A stretch of 64,000 nt of DNA from Bryobacterales bacterium. Lineage in GTDB: Bacteria > Acidobacteriota > Terriglobia > Bryobacterales > Bryobacteraceae. Each line of letters starts with the position of its first letter. Position 1 is the stretch's first letter. The notes under the pieces are model-generated. The model did no database searches. It saw only the letters and a list, made by a program, of their open reading frames with translations, and was not told the origin of the DNA. Shown here piece after piece: positions 8,136 to 17,308 of the stretch. The stretch spans positions 52,329 to 116,328 of the forward strand of contig PLRJ01000087.1 of NCBI GenBank assembly GCA_003163855.1. The letters run 5' to 3'. The position numbers were made by a program, and so were the translations under genes.

Positions 8136-9521
8136 TCAATGCAAGTTGAGGGGCTGAGACCAAGGAAAACCAGCGAGATTGCGTAGGAAGAACAGGCCAG
8201 CGGTACCGGCGACAAAAAGCAGGGTCATTTCCAGGTCCTGGCGGAGAGTTAAGAGGTTTTCTCGCCACAAACCGAACAAATTACAAAGGTATACCGGGAA
8301 ATCGCTAAACGAGATGATCCAGACGGCTCCGATCAGGCCCCAGATATGGAAGGTGGAAGGCACAACCAATAACAAAACCGAGGCAGTCAGGATATACCCA
8401 ACTACGTTGTAGCTTAATTTCCCCAACATAGTCAGGCAGGGCGCACTGGTGCTGTAGAGAATGGTGTGCCACAAACCAAGCGCCAAAATAGGTACCATCC
8501 AGGCAGCGTTGTGGTACCGCTTATCGTACACATGGAGCAAAAACAGGTCGGAAAAATTCACTCCGATCGCCAAGAGAACCGCTCCGGCCAGCAGCACCAT
8601 GCGGCGATATTTTATGACTACGGCACGGAACTCGCCACGCTCCAGGCGACTGAAACCGGATACAAACGGCAACCCAACGTATCCGCGGAACGCCATAATC
8701 ACCTGACGCGGGATATCGGCCAGGGCGAAAGCTATGCCGTACAAACCTAACGTTGTCATGGAAACCAATTTGCCTAGAACCAGGCGGTCCGATTGCGAAG
8801 CCAGGAAGGTTAGCGCGGTGGAGGCGAATATCCACTTACCGAACGCGAGCAATTCGTGGACGATCTCTTTATTCCAGGCAAAGCGGTTGCGGTAGTTGGG
8901 GATCAGCATGTGGCTGACGACCAGGCGCGCGGTGTCGGAAACCAGGCGGCCGATGACCAGCGCCCAAACGGTAGGGCTGATCAGCGCGGCCACTACCGTG
9001 ACAATCAACTGCACTACCTGCACGAACAACTCAAGCAGCGCCACCTTGCGCACTTCCATGTGCTTGTTGAACGTCAGAATACTGGTGGAAGCAAAGCCGG
9101 TGATAACCAGGCTTAAGCCCAGAACCGGAGTGAGCGTCAGAAGTTGCGGGAGCTTATAAAAATGCGAAAAGGGCCAAGTCAGAATGACGCAGATCAGCCA
9201 CAGTCCAACGCCGCGCAACACCTGCACCGTCCAAACCGTGTTCAGATAATGGGGATCGTCACCCTTTTCGCTGCGAATGACGCTAGGGGCTAGGCCGACG
9301 TCGGAGAACAGCGTGAGACCGATCATCAGCGTGTTCAGCAGCGCCATGAGCCCGAAATACTGGGGCAGGAACAGGCGACTGAGCACGACGCTGCTGCCGA
9401 GGCGCACAATTTGGCCTCCGGCGTAGGCAACTATGGTCCAAATAGCCCCGCGGCCCGCCTTCTTGACAAGCGAAGAATGGTTTACTTCGGCTGGGGTATC
9501 ACTGGTATCGGTAACGGGCAT
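8136..9521 (-). CDS. Wzx-type polysaccharide flippase (MOP superfamily)
   Basis: A 461-residue protein with about 12-14 membrane segments. The N-terminal stretch KKAGRGAIWTIVAYAGGQIVRLGSSVVLSRLFLP is the usual start of the WzxC-like polysaccharide transporter family, followed by YFGLMALL and ..FSDVGLAPSVIR. These proteins move undecaprenyl-linked repeat units across the inner membrane. It is the flippase of the minus-strand set, between the hexapeptide acetyltransferase and the secreted glycosidase-like gene. A different flippase (28200-29537) serves the plus-strand set. ATG start at 9521 with no competing start. Confidence 0.9.
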   Translation of the reverse strand: MPVTDTSDTPAEVNHSSLVKKAGRGAIWTIVAYAGGQIVRLGSSVVLSRLFLPQYFGLMALLNTLMIGLTLFSDVGLAPSVIRSEKGDDPHYLNTVWTVQVLRGVGLWLICVILTWPFSHFYKLPQLLTLTPVLGLSLVITGFASTSILTFNKHMEVRKVALLELFVQVVQLIVTVVAALISPTVWALVIGRLVSDTARLVVSHMLIPNYRNRFAWNKEIVHELLAFGKWIFASTALTFLASQSDRLVLGKLVSMTTLGLYGIAFALADIPRQVIMAFRGYVGLPFVSGFSRLERGEFRAVVIKYRRMVLLAGAVLLAIGVNFSDLFLLHVYDKRYHNAAWMVPILALGLWHTILYSTSAPCLTMLGKLSYNVVGYILTASVLLLVVPSTFHIWGLIGAVWIISFSDFPVYLCNLFGLWRENLLTLRQDLEMTLLFVAGTAGLFFLRNLAGFPWSQPLNLH

Positions 9522-9599
9522 TTAAATCCTGTTCGGGCTGATGATCTGGTGCATTGGCAGTGTCATTCATATCGGGCAAAAGTGAGGATCTTGGACGTT

Positions 9600-10226
9600 T
9601 CAGACCGTTTTGTACGAAGCTTCATCAGGAACCACCTGAGGACGCGCGGCGCGGATAGGCACGGCCGGCACCCCTACCACCGTAACGCCGGCAGGAACAT
9701 CGCGCGTCACCACCGCATTGGCGCCAATGGTGGCATTGTTACCGACGTTAACGCCGGGAAGAATGGTGACACCTCTACCTACCCATACCTGCGTCCCGAT
9801 CGTAATAGGAGACGCAAGATGGGCGCCATCGCGCATGGCGCCGTTCGCGTCGCGCAAGTGGTTGGCGTCACGAATGCTGGTGTACTCGCCTATCATCGAT
9901 CCAGTGCCGATGCTCACTCGCGAATAGGAGACAATATGCACTCCGCGCGAGCAAACGACATTGTCGCCGATGTCTATGGAGCCGCCATCCGCTGTCTCCA
10001 GATACAGCCCCGGATAGAGCAGCAAGTTCTTGCCGAAGCGGATGTCTCCAGTGCCGCGCACCTCGGCTGTTCCCATAACCACCACGGAGGTGTCTACCGG
10101 GTACTGCACACAGGCGCTCAGCTTTAGATAGGCGGCCATGCGCTTCAGATTTTCGAGAAGCGGGATGAAAAGCCGGACGATGGGCACTAAAATCGCTCTC
10201 ACCGTGGTCTTTATCAGGCCTCGCAT
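9600..10226 (-). CDS. Left-handed beta-helix (hexapeptide repeat) acyltransferase
   Basis: A 208-residue protein with [LIV]-G-x4 hexapeptide repeats through most of its length (IDIGDNVVCSRGVHI, IGTGSMIGEYTSI, ITIGTQVWVGRGVTILPGV, VGNNATIGANAVVTRDVP) and the GVPAVPIR ending of the maltose/galactoside O-acetyltransferase and WcaF-type family. A His in RDANHLRD could be the catalytic base. It likely acetylates a sugar of the repeat unit in the cytoplasm before export. It follows the GT2 gene by ~100 bp and precedes the flippase by ~80 bp on the same strand. Confidence 0.85.
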   Translation of the reverse strand: MRGLIKTTVRAILVPIVRLFIPLLENLKRMAAYLKLSACVQYPVDTSVVVMGTAEVRGTGDIRFGKNLLLYPGLYLETADGGSIDIGDNVVCSRGVHIVSYSRVSIGTGSMIGEYTSIRDANHLRDANGAMRDGAHLASPITIGTQVWVGRGVTILPGVNVGNNATIGANAVVTRDVPAGVTVVGVPAVPIRAARPQVVPDEASYKTV

Positions 10227-10329
10227 TTTCCTATTATCCTTTCCGCCGATTTAGAACGCCTTCGCTGATCGCCGCACCTCCGGCCCGTCGGCCCAAAAGT
10301 GCAGGCCAACATTGTAACGAGAGTCGCCG

Positions 10330-11337
10330 TTACGCGCTTTTCTTATATTCGATAAGCTCGCTGCGCCAATTCCTTCTGGCATTCTTCCAATAGCGCAGCT
10401 GTCCCATAAAAACCGGGATTTGCTGGAAGTGCGAATGAATGGCAAACAGCAGGAGGGTCGCAGGCGAAGCGGGCTTACTTCGGGCCTTGTAGGCGGTCCG
10501 CACAATGATGGCTATAGCGCAACCCCCAAGCGCGAATAAAACCAGCCACGAGTGCAGAAGCAGCGCCGCCAGTAGAGCCACGGCAGGCAGTGTCATATAC
10601 GCCGAAGCCTGCACAACATTGGTGCGCGACGCTGACTGCCAGAGCGGATCGCCCGAATTCTTGTGGCGTGCCGCAATCTCTGCATAGGCATGACCAGCCC
10701 GGAAGGAGTGGCGCCAATACTGCCGGAAACTGACCATGGCAAAGTCATGACCGGTCATCGGCACGTCAATATGGGGAATCAATCCGCCATGGGCGCGGAT
10801 GCGATGACAAAGGTCGGGCTCTTCGCCCGCGACGAGGTCAGGATTGAAGCCACCGGCCTGCTCCAGCGCCGAGCGGCGCATAACGGCATCGCCGCCGCAG
10901 AATTCGGTTAGGCCCGGAGGATAAACCCAGTTCAAATCAAGCACGCGATTGAACAGAGAGGCTTCGGGATGAAGTTCGCGGCGATGACCCCAGACGACGG
11001 CAACCTGCGGATTTTCAAACTCGGCCAGGGCTTTGGTGACGAAGTCGGGATGAAGCACGGTGTCGCCATCCAGAAACAGGATGAACGGCGCCACAGCAGC
11101 CTGCCAGCCGGCGTTGCGGGCGCGCGCCGCCGACATGCGGCCGCTGGTGATTTCAATCACCTTGGCTCCAAATTCGGCTGCCTTTGCGGCTGAGCCGTCA
11201 CTCGAAGCCGAGTCTACATAGATGATTTCGAACAGGCCAAACGGGTGCGCCATGGCACTGACCGATTCCAGACATCGAACCAGCCGCGCGCCTTCGTTAC
11301 GGCCTATGACGACAACAGATAGAGCTGGATCCTGCAT
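10330..11337 (-). CDS. Family 2 glycosyltransferase with C-terminal membrane segments
   Basis: A 335-residue GT-A enzyme. The N-terminal half has LSVVVIGRNEGARL, the VDSASSDGS nucleotide-binding loop and the metal-binding LFLDGDT motif, then FCGGDAVMRR and an EEPDLCHR motif holding the acceptor-side acidic residues. About residues 235-275 contain two hydrophobic helices. It begins two bases after the stop of the upstream GT2, indicating translational coupling. It probably extends the lipid-linked repeat unit at the inner face of the membrane; the sugar transferred is unknown. Confidence 0.88.
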   Translation of the reverse strand: MQDPALSVVVIGRNEGARLVRCLESVSAMAHPFGLFEIIYVDSASSDGSAAKAAEFGAKVIEITSGRMSAARARNAGWQAAVAPFILFLDGDTVLHPDFVTKALAEFENPQVAVVWGHRRELHPEASLFNRVLDLNWVYPPGLTEFCGGDAVMRRSALEQAGGFNPDLVAGEEPDLCHRIRAHGGLIPHIDVPMTGHDFAMVSFRQYWRHSFRAGHAYAEIAARHKNSGDPLWQSASRTNVVQASAYMTLPAVALLAALLLHSWLVLFALGGCAIAIIVRTAYKARSKPASPATLLLFAIHSHFQQIPVFMGQLRYWKNARRNWRSELIEYKKSA

Positions 11338-11339
11338 GG

Positions 11340-12371
11340 CTACCAGGGGCGCGGCGGAGACATGCGGCCGCCGTTGGTTTCCTTCCAGGCTTGCTTCATC
11401 AGTTGGCTGACTGTCTGGCTTTCAGCCGCCTTGTCCTGGCGCTCCTGACTGCTGCTCAGGCTGTTGCGCCAACGCCGCGCCAGATGCCACCAGCGTTCCA
11501 TCAAATAAGCGAGAAAGGCGAAGTTTCCATGATGCTTGCGATAGTAGAGCAGGGCGCTCCGCATTCTCCACAGCGTTAGCTGTGAGCCTGAACGCGACAT
11601 TACCGCTGAGGCGATCGTTTTGGAAGATTCTCCGCCTAGATGGACGATAACAACGTCGGGCCAATAGACGACCTTCAAACCCAAAGCCTTGATGCGGCGG
11701 CACAGGTCCACTTCTTCGTAGTACAGGAAGAAATCTTCATCGAAGATGCCGGCGTTTTCCAGCGCCTTCGGACGGATGATGGAGAAGGCGCCGGGCACCC
11801 AATCTACTTCGGCGGTTTCCATCGGATCGCTCCAGGTGCGGTCGGCGCGTCCGAAGAAGCGCGAACGGGGAAACTTACTCGACAAGCCTGAAAGCGTCAG
11901 AAAATCATTTAATAACGATGGGAAGCAACGTGCGGAGGGCTGCCAGGTTTCTGTGGGACCGATGAGCCGGCCGCCACCTAAGCCCACGTCCGGGTTCTTC
12001 TCCATGTGGTCGATGGCGCGGCGCAGCGCATCAGGCCGCAGGAAGGCATCGGAGTTCAAAAGAATAATGTAGCGGCCGCTAGCCTCGAGCAGCGCACGAT
12101 TGTTGGCGGCGCCGAATCCTAGGTTCACTTCACTGCGGATCACCTGAATATCGGGATACTCTGCCTCCAGCATCTCGACGGAACCGTCTTTGGAGGCATT
12201 ATCGACGACGATGATTTCAAGTTTTAAGCCTTCGGCCGATTCCTTCAAATGCTGGAAGCAGCGGTGCAGAATCTCGCGCGTGTTGTACGAGACGATCACC
12301 ACCGACAGATCGCACTGTTCCTTTTTCTTGACGAGCTTCAATTCCGAAGCCCGAGACGTCAAAGACGGCAC
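11340..12371 (-). CDS. Family 2 glycosyltransferase, rhamnosyltransferase-like
   Basis: A 343-residue GT-A glycosyltransferase. Motifs are LSVVIVSYNTRE, VVDNASKDGSVEML, NLGFGAANNRAL, the metal-binding LLNSDAFL, a VDWVPGAFSIIRP segment and FLYYEEVDLCRRIK. The NxGF and YYEEVD motifs are typical of dTDP-rhamnose-using enzymes such as WsaE/WbbL, but donor choice is only a guess. It starts at a GTG (12371) that overlaps the upstream GT4 gene by 13 bp and ends two bases before the next GT2 gene, so it sits in a tight operon. Confidence 0.88.
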   Translation of the reverse strand: MPSLTSRASELKLVKKKEQCDLSVVIVSYNTREILHRCFQHLKESAEGLKLEIIVVDNASKDGSVEMLEAEYPDIQVIRSEVNLGFGAANNRALLEASGRYIILLNSDAFLRPDALRRAIDHMEKNPDVGLGGGRLIGPTETWQPSARCFPSLLNDFLTLSGLSSKFPRSRFFGRADRTWSDPMETAEVDWVPGAFSIIRPKALENAGIFDEDFFLYYEEVDLCRRIKALGLKVVYWPDVVIVHLGGESSKTIASAVMSRSGSQLTLWRMRSALLYYRKHHGNFAFLAYLMERWWHLARRWRNSLSSSQERQDKAAESQTVSQLMKQAWKETNGGRMSPPRPW

Positions 12372-13618
12372 TGAAAAATGTCCCCCAATCCCTTGACACT
12401 TTGCTCTAGAACGTAGCTCTCCTGGACCCGCATGCGGCCCGAGAAACCGAGCCGGTGGCGCAGTTCGGGGTCGTCAATCAAGCGCGCCAGCGCGCCGGCG
12501 AGTTGTACTTCGTCGGAAGGCGCCACCAGTAGCCCGTCGACATCGTTGCGAATTAGTTCCGGGATGCCCGCTATGGTGGTACTCACGCACGGAATCTCCA
12601 TCGCCATTGCTTCCATCAGCGCGATCGGAATTCCTTCGGCAAAGCTGGGTAAAGCGAAAATATCGGCCTGTTCCAAAGCCTGTCGTACACGGCCGATACC
12701 TACTGCTCCTTCAAAAACGACTTTGTTTGTTATTCCGAGACGAGCCGCGGCCGCTTCCAGGCTTTCGCGGTCGGGTCCTTTGCCGATGAGGCGCAACCTC
12801 ACATCACGGCCTTCGCTGACAAGGCGTTCAAAGGCCGCCAACAGAATGTGCTGGCCCTTCGCCGCCACCAGCCGTCCTACAGAAATGATTTCAACGGGAC
12901 CCGGGTGAACCGAGCGCCGAGCCGGAGCAAACTTTTTGGGATCGACGCCCAGGCGCGACAGCACCAGCTTGTGCCACATCGAAGACGGGCAAAGCATCAT
13001 CAATTGGCTGATGCCGTAGGAGCTGATGCATATAACCAGGCTGGCTGTTTCCAGCTTTTCACGCAGATAAAATTTGCTGACATCCCAGAATTCATCCGGC
13101 CCATGCAGCGTCAGCGAGAGAGTTATCGGAAAAGTGCGGGCGACAATCATCGCCACGTTCGCCACCGCGCCGCCAAAGTGAGTATGCAGGTGCTTGCGTC
13201 CATGTTTCCGCATCCACATGCCCACAATCAGCGCCTCGAGGAAATAGAAAATCCGGATGACGCCGCCGCCCAGCCGCAGCGTGAAATACAAGCCGCGCAA
13301 AACGCCTAACGGATTCAGGACCATGGCGGAGAAAATGGCCTTAAGCCAGGCAAAAAGGCCCGCACCCTTGACATAAAAGGTATTGGCCTGCTCAGCACGC
13401 TCCACCGGCTCCATTTCGGCTTGCGGTTGATCGCAGGCATTGATGGACGCGGTGACGATGTCAAAGCCAAGCTTTTTCAGTCCGACGATTTCATTGAGGA
13501 CGAAGGTCAGCGAGTAAGCTGGATAGCCGCTCAGCAGATAGGCGATCTTAGTGCGCGCCGGTGCGGCGTGGCTCGAGACCGGTTCCGATGCCGCGGCTAC
13601 TTCGGCGACTGAACTCAT
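12359..13618 (-). CDS. Family 4 glycosyltransferase, WcaL/colanic-acid type
   Basis: A 419-residue GT-B enzyme. The N-terminal domain has IAYLLSGYPAYSLTFVLNEI, as in WcaL/AmsK-type exopolysaccharide galactosyl/glucosyl-transferases, and HTHFGGAVANVAM. The C-terminal domain has ISVGRLVAAKGQHILLAAF, LRLIGKGPDRE, VVFEGAVG and the E-x7-E motif in PSFAEGIPIALMEAMAMEIP. It probably acts on the undecaprenyl-linked intermediate on the cytoplasmic face. It lies 58 bp after the Wzz/Wzc-like gene and overlaps the next glycosyltransferase gene by 13 bp. Confidence 0.88.
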   Translation of the reverse strand: MSSVAEVAAASEPVSSHAAPARTKIAYLLSGYPAYSLTFVLNEIVGLKKLGFDIVTASINACDQPQAEMEPVERAEQANTFYVKGAGLFAWLKAIFSAMVLNPLGVLRGLYFTLRLGGGVIRIFYFLEALIVGMWMRKHGRKHLHTHFGGAVANVAMIVARTFPITLSLTLHGPDEFWDVSKFYLREKLETASLVICISSYGISQLMMLCPSSMWHKLVLSRLGVDPKKFAPARRSVHPGPVEIISVGRLVAAKGQHILLAAFERLVSEGRDVRLRLIGKGPDRESLEAAAARLGITNKVVFEGAVGIGRVRQALEQADIFALPSFAEGIPIALMEAMAMEIPCVSTTIAGIPELIRNDVDGLLVAPSDEVQLAGALARLIDDPELRHRLGFSGRMRVQESYVLEQSVKGLGDIFQCRL

Positions 13619-13676
13619 AGGCTCCTCGCGCGCAGACAGTTAGTTTGGTAGCAGGAAAATCTCAACGGCAAGCGTG

Positions 13677-15710
13677 CTACCACCCCACCCAGGTTCCGGA
13701 AAGACCAGCCAGCTGGCGCTGCATCGCCATGTATTCTTTCAAGTCGCGGCGCAGCGAACGCCCGGCGCGTTCCACGCGTACATCCTGCAGAATGACGCCG
13801 ATAGCAGGAACATTCAACCGTTCCAGCAGACGCGCGCCGCGCAGCAGGTCGGGCCGCGTGTTCATACCCGCCTGCACGACAACCAGGGTCATGTCGGCTT
13901 CGGCCGCCAGACGTTCGGTTTCGGCCGAGAAGACCAGCGCTGGAGCATCCATCAAAACGACCGAACAGTCTTCCAGGTCCTCGGCGAGGGAAACGCCCGG
14001 GCCGATCAACCTGGTTTGGCCATTGGCCTGGCGAAACTCCGAATCAAGCCGCCGGCGTCCCGGGCGAACCGTAACATTGATCTTGTGGTCGCCAAGCTGA
14101 CGTGCGATGTCGCGCATTAATGAGGGCGGCACCGGCTGTTTCAGCCCGGTCAAGAGGACCGTTCTGGCACCTTCGGCAATGCCCCGTTCAATGCCCGCGA
14201 TCAGCCGCCGCAAATGTTCATCGGCAAAGGCCTCAATTTTTGGAGTACGGGAAATGGTCATGCCCACCACCGGGAATCCAAGAATTCTTTCGATGCTGGC
14301 AGGGTCATAGATACGGGAATCGAGCAGGTCGAGCGCTACAGGAAGCGCCAGTCCGAAGAATAAGGCGGCGGCAAATACAGTCGCCAACGCTTTCATCCGC
14401 TGGCTCTTGAGCGGCCACTCGGGCGGCTGAGCGCTCGAAAACACACGCATGGCCCCGCCTGTGGAGTTGCGCAGACTGATGTCTTCAAGCTGGCTCTCAA
14501 CGCGCGTCAAATGCTCCTGAATTCTGGCAATGTCGGCATTCACAATTTCCGCCTGACCAAGATTTCTAGTCATGTTCGGAATGTTGGCTGTAGCCGCATT
14601 AATCTCCTCAGTCAAATCGTTTTCCACCCGGCGCGCCTCTTCCACCTGGGCCTTGTATTTTGCCAGCAGCTGTTGAGAAACTTTGGGAACTCGATCGCCG
14701 CCCGGTCCGCGCTGCAGTTCGGCATCGATAGAAGCCAGTTCCGCTTCGGCCTGTTTACGGTACGGGTGCGACGGAGTCATCGATTTAATGCGTTCCCGCA
14801 GTTCAAACTGCCGCTGCAGCAAAGTAGACGTGACAGAAGTGGTGGCGGGATTTGAGCTGGCAATCTGCTCGGCATCGGAAGCCAGAGTGGACTGTCCCTC
14901 TTGCAGGTGTTCTTCTGCCTGCACACGGGCGGCGTGCGCCGCCGACAGGGACCGGCGCAACTGCACCAGAACTTCGTCGTCTGGAAGGATGGTGTTCTGG
15001 TGAAGGTTGACTACCTGCAAAGACTCAGACAGGCGCGCGCGCAACTCCAATTGCTGCTGCAACTCTTTCTGCAAAGCGGCCTTTTGAATGTATAAGACAG
15101 AGCCGCGATCGGAACGTCCCGAAGCGTCGGGCCGCGTTCCCGCTTCCAGAAAGCTGGCCGCGACGGTATTCACAATAGCCGCCGCCATGCGCGGATCGGC
15201 ATTGGTGATTTGAATGCTAACTTCGTAGCTGTCCGGTACGCGCTGAACTTCCAGCGTCTTACGCAGGCGGTCCACAGCGTTTCGTTCGTTCTCGCCTGCA
15301 AAACGCCACGGAGTGCCCTTGTTAGCCAGTTGGTGGATGGCGTCGCTCAGCGTGTCGTAATGCAGAATCGACATGATCTGCTGGTTGACAAAAGTCGGAT
15401 ACGGTTGCGCCGCCACGCCATCGCCGGCGTCATCCCTTGCCATATCAGGCGGAACGTAGATGGTCGTCTCGGCCTGATAGACGGGCCGTATTGTTTTATA
15501 GGCCCACAGCGTCCCGATACCTACGATCAGCAGGAAGACAAACACGGACAAACGCCAGTGCCGCTCCAGGCTGTCCATTAAGTCCAGTTCCATTCCGTGT
15601 GTGGGAGCGGCTGGGGGTGGCGGCGGCTGATTTCGATAAACCGCTGCCGAAGAGTGGAGAACCAGGGCTTTATCGCTGTCAGGCGCTGGTGATTTGCGAA
15701 GCATTGACAT
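13677..15710 (-). CDS. Wzz/Wzc-like polysaccharide co-polymerase with a degenerate tyrosine-kinase domain
   Basis: A 677-residue protein. A proline-rich N-terminus (~residues 25-40) precedes a Wzz domain: first membrane segment at ~55-75, YQAETTIYVPP after it, long coiled coils at ~190-400, and a second membrane segment near 445 preceded by a Pro-rich PPEWPLKSQRM. The C-terminal ~220 residues align with a BY-kinase domain, but the Walker A site is replaced by LLTGLKQPVPPS, with no GKT/S, while the Walker B-like VVLMDAPAL remains. There is no Tyr cluster at the end. It should control chain length and link Wzx/Wzy to the Wza gene 6 bp upstream, but is probably not an active kinase. Confidence 0.85.
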   Translation of the reverse strand: MSMLRKSPAPDSDKALVLHSSAAVYRNQPPPPPAAPTHGMELDLMDSLERHWRLSVFVFLLIVGIGTLWAYKTIRPVYQAETTIYVPPDMARDDAGDGVAAQPYPTFVNQQIMSILHYDTLSDAIHQLANKGTPWRFAGENERNAVDRLRKTLEVQRVPDSYEVSIQITNADPRMAAAIVNTVAASFLEAGTRPDASGRSDRGSVLYIQKAALQKELQQQLELRARLSESLQVVNLHQNTILPDDEVLVQLRRSLSAAHAARVQAEEHLQEGQSTLASDAEQIASSNPATTSVTSTLLQRQFELRERIKSMTPSHPYRKQAEAELASIDAELQRGPGGDRVPKVSQQLLAKYKAQVEEARRVENDLTEEINAATANIPNMTRNLGQAEIVNADIARIQEHLTRVESQLEDISLRNSTGGAMRVFSSAQPPEWPLKSQRMKALATVFAAALFFGLALPVALDLLDSRIYDPASIERILGFPVVGMTISRTPKIEAFADEHLRRLIAGIERGIAEGARTVLLTGLKQPVPPSLMRDIARQLGDHKINVTVRPGRRRLDSEFRQANGQTRLIGPGVSLAEDLEDCSVVLMDAPALVFSAETERLAAEADMTLVVVQAGMNTRPDLLRGARLLERLNVPAIGVILQDVRVERAGRSLRRDLKEYMAMQRQLAGLSGTWVGW

Positions 15711-15716
15711 ACGCGC

Positions 15717-16787
15717 TTACTTTCCCCCCGCGATGGCGCCGAACATCAGAAGCGATCCCGCAGGGCTGAATTTGTTCAGAACATACCCAAACTTGCCTAA
15801 ACCGCTCTTGGGCACATAAATTACGTCGCCACGCTGCAGCGACACTTCGATGGTTTGCGACTTCCCGGGCGCCAACATATCTTTCAAAGAAACTTCACGG
15901 GTCTGGCCGGTAGAGGGCCGCACAATGCGAATTTTGTCGGTGGCCGCATCTTCATTTAAGCCCGCCATCGCCAGCACGTCCACCAGCCGGGTGTCCGAGG
16001 TTAGCCGAAACGCACCAGGATGCAGCACCTGGCCTAACACCGAAACCAGCGCCTCCTGTTCATCCGGCACGAAGACAACATCATCCCGCCGCAGATGCAG
16101 ATCCACCCCCGAACCGCTGGCAAACAGATCCTGCATATCGACCCAGAGCACCTGTTCGGTGCCGCGGTAAATAGCGCAGCGGCTGATCATAGCCGCCGGC
16201 GAACCGGTCTTCGTCACCGGGTTGATGGTTCCGTCCGCCGGGCGTGGGCTGTAAGCTCCGCTCTTGGCCAGCGCTTCCAGCAAAGTAGGAGCGGTATCGA
16301 AATAAAGGGGGCCGGGCGACGATACGCGGCCTACCACCACGATCCGGTTAGAAGAGTATTTGGTTACCTGCACCGTGACGCTGACATTGGAGTAGAATTG
16401 CGTCCAGGCCTTGGCCATAGCTGCGGCAGCGGCTTCGCGCGTCATCCCGCTCACCTTCATCGGCCCCGCCAGCGGCAGCGTGATTCTTCCGTCCGGTCCC
16501 ACCACGTGATGCCCCTGCAGATCGCTCTGGGTGGGCACCTGAATGTCGATCTCGTCGCCTGCCCCGATGGTGTATTCCTGCACCGACGCAGCTTCAAACT
16601 CGCGCAACAGTTCCGCCTGGCTCAGCTTGAGGCCCGACGTGCCGGTCACCGGATTCACCGGGCGATCGTTGACGTCGCCGGCATGATCCGTCTCCGAGGC
16701 AAGACAAACCGCACCTCCCCCCAGCAGCGTTGCAGCCACGAAAACGGCACCGCATACGTGCATTCTGGTTAAGAAACGGTCGAACAT
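15717..16787 (-). CDS. Wza-type polysaccharide export lipoprotein/outer-membrane protein
   Basis: A 356-residue exported protein. I place the start at the ATG at 16787 because a GGAGG lies 6-7 bases before it; a GTG at 16799 is in frame. A signal segment covers ~10-35. The poly-export (PES) domain follows: YTIGAGDEIDIQVPTQ, VGPDGRITLPLAG and MTREAAAAAMA, then two SLBB-like domains (VVGRVSSPGPLYFD; VSVLGQVLHPGAFRL). The end has RGDVIYVPKSG and a short hydrophobic tail (SLLMFGAIAGG). It forms the export channel for the polymer together with the Wzz-like protein encoded next. Its start overlaps the upstream acetyltransferase gene by 19 bp. Confidence 0.9.
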   Translation of the reverse strand: MFDRFLTRMHVCGAVFVAATLLGGGAVCLASETDHAGDVNDRPVNPVTGTSGLKLSQAELLREFEAASVQEYTIGAGDEIDIQVPTQSDLQGHHVVGPDGRITLPLAGPMKVSGMTREAAAAAMAKAWTQFYSNVSVTVQVTKYSSNRIVVVGRVSSPGPLYFDTAPTLLEALAKSGAYSPRPADGTINPVTKTGSPAAMISRCAIYRGTEQVLWVDMQDLFASGSGVDLHLRRDDVVFVPDEQEALVSVLGQVLHPGAFRLTSDTRLVDVLAMAGLNEDAATDKIRIVRPSTGQTREVSLKDMLAPGKSQTIEVSLQRGDVIYVPKSGLGKFGYVLNKFSPAGSLLMFGAIAGGK

Positions 16788-17308
16788 TCTTCCCTCCACT
16801 GATCTAACTTTTTACGAGGCCGCACAACGGCGGGAATGCCCACCGCGATCGAACCTTCCGGAACATCGGTTAACACCACGGCATTAGCTCCGATGCTGGA
16901 ATCGTCTCCAATTCGGATCTCGCCCAAAATCTTTGCGCCGGCGCCAATATCCACTCGATTACCAATCACCGGCGAGCCGCGCTTGCCGGTACGGCGCAGG
17001 CCAATCGTGACGCCGTTTCGTAACACCACGTCGTCGCCTAAGCGCGCATCGCCGCTAACCACCACACCTTGTGGATGGTCAATCCGGACGCGCCGTCCCA
17101 GTTGCGCCTCGCAGGGCACTTCCGCTCCGGTCGCCATCAGCACAAAGGCAAACGCCAGCTTGTAGGCAAAGGAAAACGGCACTCGCACCAGCCGCCAGGG
17201 AATCGTGTAACGCCAGCAGCCGAAACGGTAGACCACCATCACCCACATGCCAGGGCACAGGGGATCGCGGCCGTAGGTCTGCCAGTCTTCGCGCAGATTG
17301 TCAAACAT
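16769..17308 (-). CDS. Serine acetyltransferase-like hexapeptide protein
   Basis: A 179-residue protein starting with MFDNLREDWQTYGRDPLCPG, the usual start of CysE-like acetyltransferases found in exopolysaccharide loci. The left-handed beta-helix has VRIDHPQGVVVSGDARLGDDV, VTIGLRRTG and VDIGAGAKILGEIRIGDDSSIGANAVV, ending in VGIPAVVRPRK. The catalytic His-Asp pair is in RIDHPQG. The ATG at 17308 overlaps the stop of the upstream GT2 gene (ATGTTTGA), so translation is coupled. The position between a glycosyltransferase and Wza favours acetylation of a polymer sugar over cysteine synthesis, but both remain possible. Confidence 0.85.
   Translation of the reverse strand: MFDNLREDWQTYGRDPLCPGMWVMVVYRFGCWRYTIPWRLVRVPFSFAYKLAFAFVLMATGAEVPCEAQLGRRVRIDHPQGVVVSGDARLGDDVVLRNGVTIGLRRTGKRGSPVIGNRVDIGAGAKILGEIRIGDDSSIGANAVVLTDVPEGSIAVGIPAVVRPRKKLDQWREECSTVS

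Noticed and set aside
16769..17308. Assigning the CysE-like protein to cysteine biosynthesis
   Set aside because: The coupling to a glycosyltransferase gene and Wza makes polymer acetylation more likely, so no gene symbol is given.
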